Assembly (NCBI GenBank): GCA_937146805.1
Contig: CAKZRR010000038.1
Location: forward strand, 1-64,000
Direction of reading: 5' to 3'
DNA length: 64,000 bases
Source: an uncultured Owenweeksia sp.
GTDB taxonomy: Bacteria; Bacteroidota; Bacteroidia; Flavobacteriales; Schleiferiaceae
Positions within the stretch are counted from its first letter, which is position 1. Each line of letters starts with the position of its first letter. Positions 61,402-64,000 of this stretch are shown piece after piece. Below the pieces are notes generated by a model that worked only from the letters and a program-made list of their open reading frames with translations, was not told the origin of the DNA and did no database searches. The position numbers were made by a program, and so were the translations under genes.

Positions 61402-61475
61402 TGGGCCCAGCTGGGCTCGAACCAGCGACCAAATGATTATGAGTCATCTACTCTAACCAACTGAGCTATGGGCCC
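61402..61475 (-). tRNA. tRNA-Met (anticodon CAT)
   Basis: A 74-nt cloverleaf on the minus strand. The acceptor GGGCCCA pairs with TGGGCCC, discriminator A. The anticodon loop CTCATAA has CAT (61441-61439), and the T-arm contains GGTTCGAGCC. A fully paired first position argues against the initiator. Elongator Met is most likely; a lysidine-modified tRNA-Ile cannot be excluded. CCA is not encoded. Confidence 0.92.
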
Positions 61476-61488
61476 GAAATTTGGGTGG

Positions 61489-61496
61489 CAAATATA
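61489..61496 (-). promoter_or_regulatory. -7 element for tRNA-Met
   Basis: The minus strand reads TATATTTG; initiation near 61484 is about 9 bp before the mature 5' end. Confidence 0.5.
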
Positions 61497-61523
61497 CTTG
61501 AATTTCTAAGGTTTTAAAACAAA

Positions 61524-61557
61524 AAAACGGCTCTGTAAAAATTTACAGAACCGTTTT
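61524..61557 (-). terminator. Terminator of the large T9SS gene
   Basis: AAAACGG-C-TCTGTAAA pairs with TTTACAGA-A-CCGTTTT with one mismatch. The preceding A run serves as U tract for the minus-strand gene ending at 61580. Confidence 0.85.
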
Positions 61558-61579
61558 ATCTTTAAGCTACTTAGATCTT

Positions 61580-64000
61580 CTAGTTAATAGAAATTCTACG
61601 AGTAGCACTAATTCCATCACCTTTAAGGTGTACCATATAAATACCTTTAGATACATGGCTAATATTTACACTTTGTGATTGACCAGGCTGGCAATTTTCT
61701 CTAGTGAAAACTACTCTTCCCGACACGTCACTAATTTGTAGCGTATAATTAGCAGTTGCATTGTTTAAAGTAACATTAAACACGCCTTCTGACGGGTTTG
61801 GATACAACTCCAATGAAGCATCAAAAGATTGCTCAACTACACTAATACCACCTACCGTAATTGTTATAGTAGTATCATCTGTATTGCCACATTTGTCAGT
61901 TACCGTAAGCATTACGTTATAGGTACCATTACTTGTATAAGTACCTGATGGCATTGATCCAACACCAGTTGCACCATTTCCAAAGTCCCAAGCATAACTA
62001 ATACCATCACCTGTAGAGTTGGTAGCATCAAAGTCTACCGTAGCATCTATCAAGGTAGTGTTATTTTGGGCACTGTTAAAAGTAGCCCAAACAGGTGCTA
62101 ACGAATCTGTTTTGAAAGATATTGGTCCTGTGGTACTGTAGCCAATAGTATTGCAGCTATCGCTCACATAAACTTCATAATTTGTATTTAACATTAAACC
62201 TGCTATAACAACCGGGGAACTGACTCCAGAAACAACTGTACCCGCACCCTGGGTAAACCCTACAGGTCCGTATTCAATATAAGAAGCGGCAATAACTGTA
62301 TCACTGCTCCATGTAATTGTAGCTGAGTCACAATTAAGCGAACTCACCAAAACATTTGATGGTGCCATGCAACTAGTCAATTCTTTTATTGAAACATTAT
62401 CTACCGCCCAGTACCAAGCGTATACGCCATTGTCATTATAGTGAAAGCGTACTTGTAAGTTTGCATTAGCGTACATTGTAATATCTAATGAATCCTGTTG
62501 CGGAGCCAACCAGCCTCCAACATCCGATCCTATCTTCATAACATTTACCCATGAAGTGCCATCATAAACATCAACAAAACCGCTATCAGTGCTTAAATTA
62601 TTAAAGTAGTGGTCAAATTCTAAGATCAACGGCCCTGTAATACTCGAGGCATCAATCTGAACCGAAGTCATAACCTCATCCAGTGTTGCTCCTGATCCAG
62701 CACCATCGCTATCAACAAATGCGAATGGTGTTCCGTTTAAGGTATTTGTATTATAAGAAGTAGTTTGATGCCATGTGTCTGGCGTTGTTCCTCCAATTTG
62801 GGCGTTAAAGCAGCCAAGAGAAGCAGTAAAATCTTCAAAATATGGTAATCCTTGTGGTAAGCATAAAGTTGAAAAACAAACCGGTCCCAAAGTATCAGTA
62901 AAACCATTTGCACACTCTTCAACCACGTATACACAATAACTAGTAGAATTTGTTAATCCGCTTAGTATCAAAGTATCGTTAATTGAATTAACAACTGTGC
63001 CTGCAGCTGCAGGTTGACCAGGAGCAGTTATAAATACTTCCCCATTTATAAAACCGCTAGTCCCTTCTGTCCAATAAACCCTAGCACTATCCGTTTTTAT
63101 TTGATTAACCATAAGAGCTGTAGGATTAGCACAAGCCCTTGGTGTACGCACTTCAAAATTATCGATAAACAAGTCGTTGTCTTCTATGTCATCAATTCTT
63201 GATCCCGCATACAAGCCAAACTTAACATAACCCGAAATACCCGTTAACGGAATAATATGATGTTCACCAACTGCATCTACGGTGTCGCTATTATCAGCAT
63301 ACCATAAAATATTGTTCTCATCCCAAGTTAAACCATTATCCAATGAAATAACCACAGCCAATGTATCATCAGAACCTAAATAACCTTGGTTTGTACTGGC
63401 ATAGGCCGTAATGGCCGCATCAAACTCAACTTGTAAATTGGTGATGGTAGGATCTAAATAAATAGAAGGTGTAATTAACCAGTCCGTATAATCCGCTACG
63501 AATACATTAATTCTTTGCGCTCTTCCATTTGGAGAAGCCACATTGTTTCCAAAGTCATCATTCAACCAAGAAGAACTTCCAAGCGAAGTTAAAACTGCAT
63601 TAGCTCCTAACCTTCCTTCGGCTTCTTGCCATGCCTCCGGCACACCCGTTAATGCAAAATCATTTAGGTAATTTGTGGTAAAGGCAGTATAGAAAGCAAA
63701 TGGTCCTGACCAAACACTTACATCTCCAGCTCCACAGCTATCACGTACATAAAACTCATACTCTGTACCTGCCATTAAGCTAGATATGGTAACGGTATCA
63801 TTAGTAGTATTTAGCATGGTTCCGCCTCCTTTGGTAAAGCCTGCTGTACCATATTCTACATTATAATTATTAGCAAACCCTCCATCTGTCCAAAATACAT
63901 CGGTGCTATTTATAGTAAAATTTAAAGCGCCTAAGGCCGTAGGTGGTGGGCAAGATGGCAGTGTACAAAAAGTAAATGGACCGTCCCATTGACCTGTGCC
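61580..64000 (-). CDS. Large secreted FN3/PKD/T9SS protein, 5' end outside the window
   Basis: The frame stays open to the right edge, so the start lies beyond 64000; the Met at 63817 is internal (preceding residues read 'VEYGTAGFTKGGT', as in the other FN3 repeats). Order on the visible part: fibronectin type III repeat, a jelly-roll/MAM-like 'choice-of-anchor' domain ('DWLITPSIYLDPTITNLQVEF'), FN3, a second jelly-roll domain ('LPYFEDFTASLGCF'), FN3, a PKD domain ('YAWDFGNGATG'), then T9SS type A sorting ('LYPNPSEGVFNVTL ... SKGIYMVHLKG'). It looks like a surface adhesin or large scaffold; no catalytic domain is visible. Confidence 0.88.
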   Translation of the reverse strand, partial: GTGQWDGPFTFCTLPSCPPPTALGALNFTINSTDVFWTDGGFANNYNVEYGTAGFTKGGGTMLNTTNDTVTISSLMAGTEYEFYVRDSCGAGDVSVWSGPFAFYTAFTTNYLNDFALTGVPEAWQEAEGRLGANAVLTSLGSSSWLNDDFGNNVASPNGRAQRINVFVADYTDWLITPSIYLDPTITNLQVEFDAAITAYASTNQGYLGSDDTLAVVISLDNGLTWDENNILWYADNSDTVDAVGEHHIIPLTGISGYVKFGLYAGSRIDDIEDNDLFIDNFEVRTPRACANPTALMVNQIKTDSARVYWTEGTSGFINGEVFITAPGQPAAAGTVVNSINDTLILSGLTNSTSYCVYVVEECANGFTDTLGPVCFSTLCLPQGLPYFEDFTASLGCFNAQIGGTTPDTWHQTTSYNTNTLNGTPFAFVDSDGAGSGATLDEVMTSVQIDASSITGPLILEFDHYFNNLSTDSGFVDVYDGTSWVNVMKIGSDVGGWLAPQQDSLDITMYANANLQVRFHYNDNGVYAWYWAVDNVSIKELTSCMAPSNVLVSSLNCDSATITWSSDTVIAASYIEYGPVGFTQGAGTVVSGVSSPVVIAGLMLNTNYEVYVSDSCNTIGYSTTGPISFKTDSLAPVWATFNSAQNNTTLIDATVDFDATNSTGDGISYAWDFGNGATGVGSMPSGTYTSNGTYNVMLTVTDKCGNTDDTTITITVGGISVVEQSFDASLELYPNPSEGVFNVTLNNATANYTLQISDVSGRVVFTRENCQPGQSQSVNISHVSKGIYMVHLKGDGISATRRISIN

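Noticed and set aside
63815-63817. Met at the right edge as the start of the large T9SS gene
   Set aside because: The frame continues upstream to the window edge with FN3-like sequence, so the gene is truncated by the window.
1-64000. Searched by eye for CRISPR arrays, insertion sequences, phage genes and toxin-antitoxin pairs
   Set aside because: No regularly spaced repeats, transposase, integrase or phage structural gene was found; the only long duplication is the 3224-7299 paralog pair.

Overview
The window is a chromosomal stretch of a Bacteroidota bacterium, most likely a marine Flavobacteriales member. The signs are low-GC DNA, four secreted proteins with type IX secretion (T9SS) type A C-terminal sorting domains, Bacteroidota-type promoters (TAnnTTTG at -7), a fused CcoN-CcoO oxidase, DUF5686 and MbnP-family proteins, and clade II NosZ. 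It holds about 57 protein genes and two tRNA genes. I see no phage, insertion sequence, CRISPR array or rRNA.

Layout. 1-10 kb: a T9SS cargo protein, homogentisate dioxygenase, two tandem paralogous T9SS Asp-box proteins, and an ExbB/ExbD energiser operon. 10-16 kb: a DUF72 protein, then an SDR reductase, a fatty-acyl/amino-acid condensing PLP enzyme and a cysteine-synthase-like PLP enzyme that together look like the CapC/CapB/CapA sulfonolipid (capnine) pathway, then 4-hydroxyphenylpyruvate dioxygenase. 16-30 kb: housekeeping genes (DUF5686 protein, RND-type MMPL transporter, RmlA, polyprenyl synthase, 2-oxoglutarate dehydrogenase E1 and E2, FkbM methyltransferase, TatD, asparaginase, tRNA-Ser). 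30-37 kb: CPBP protease, DusB, a small membrane protein, LolC/E-like permease, RbfA, TraB/GumN protein, a geranylgeranyl-reductase-like flavoprotein, and two cyclic-nucleotide-domain proteins, one of them a Crp/Fnr regulator.

37-56 kb is a microaerobic and N2O-respiration island. It holds CcoI copper ATPase, then ccoS-ccoNO-ccoQ-ccoP-ccoG-ccoH and a UreH/DsbD_2 membrane protein, then a complete clade II nos operon (cytochrome c, NosZ, membrane protein, NosL, NosD, NosF, NosY). After it come a polyhistidine membrane protein, the di-iron repair protein ScdA/Ric, an Rrf2 regulator with three cysteines, and HemJ. Three promoters here (ccoI, ccoS, nos cytochrome c) carry the same palindrome ATGAY-N4-RTCAT with exactly the same distance to the -7 element. 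This places it at about -41.5, as expected for a class II Crp/Fnr activator. The fourth element of this circuit, the divergent Crp/Fnr gene, has its promoter abutting the same operator, which suggests negative autoregulation.

56-61 kb is a four-gene minus-strand operon: a small Cys protein, an MbnP-like lipoprotein, an MbnH/MauG-like di-heme enzyme, and a beta-barrel whose mature N-terminus is CDVCGCG. It looks like a periplasmic copper-handling system and would fit the copper demand of cbb3 oxidase and NosZ next door. The window ends with tRNA-Met(CAT) and the 3' part of a large FN3/PKD/T9SS adhesin-like gene that runs off the right edge.
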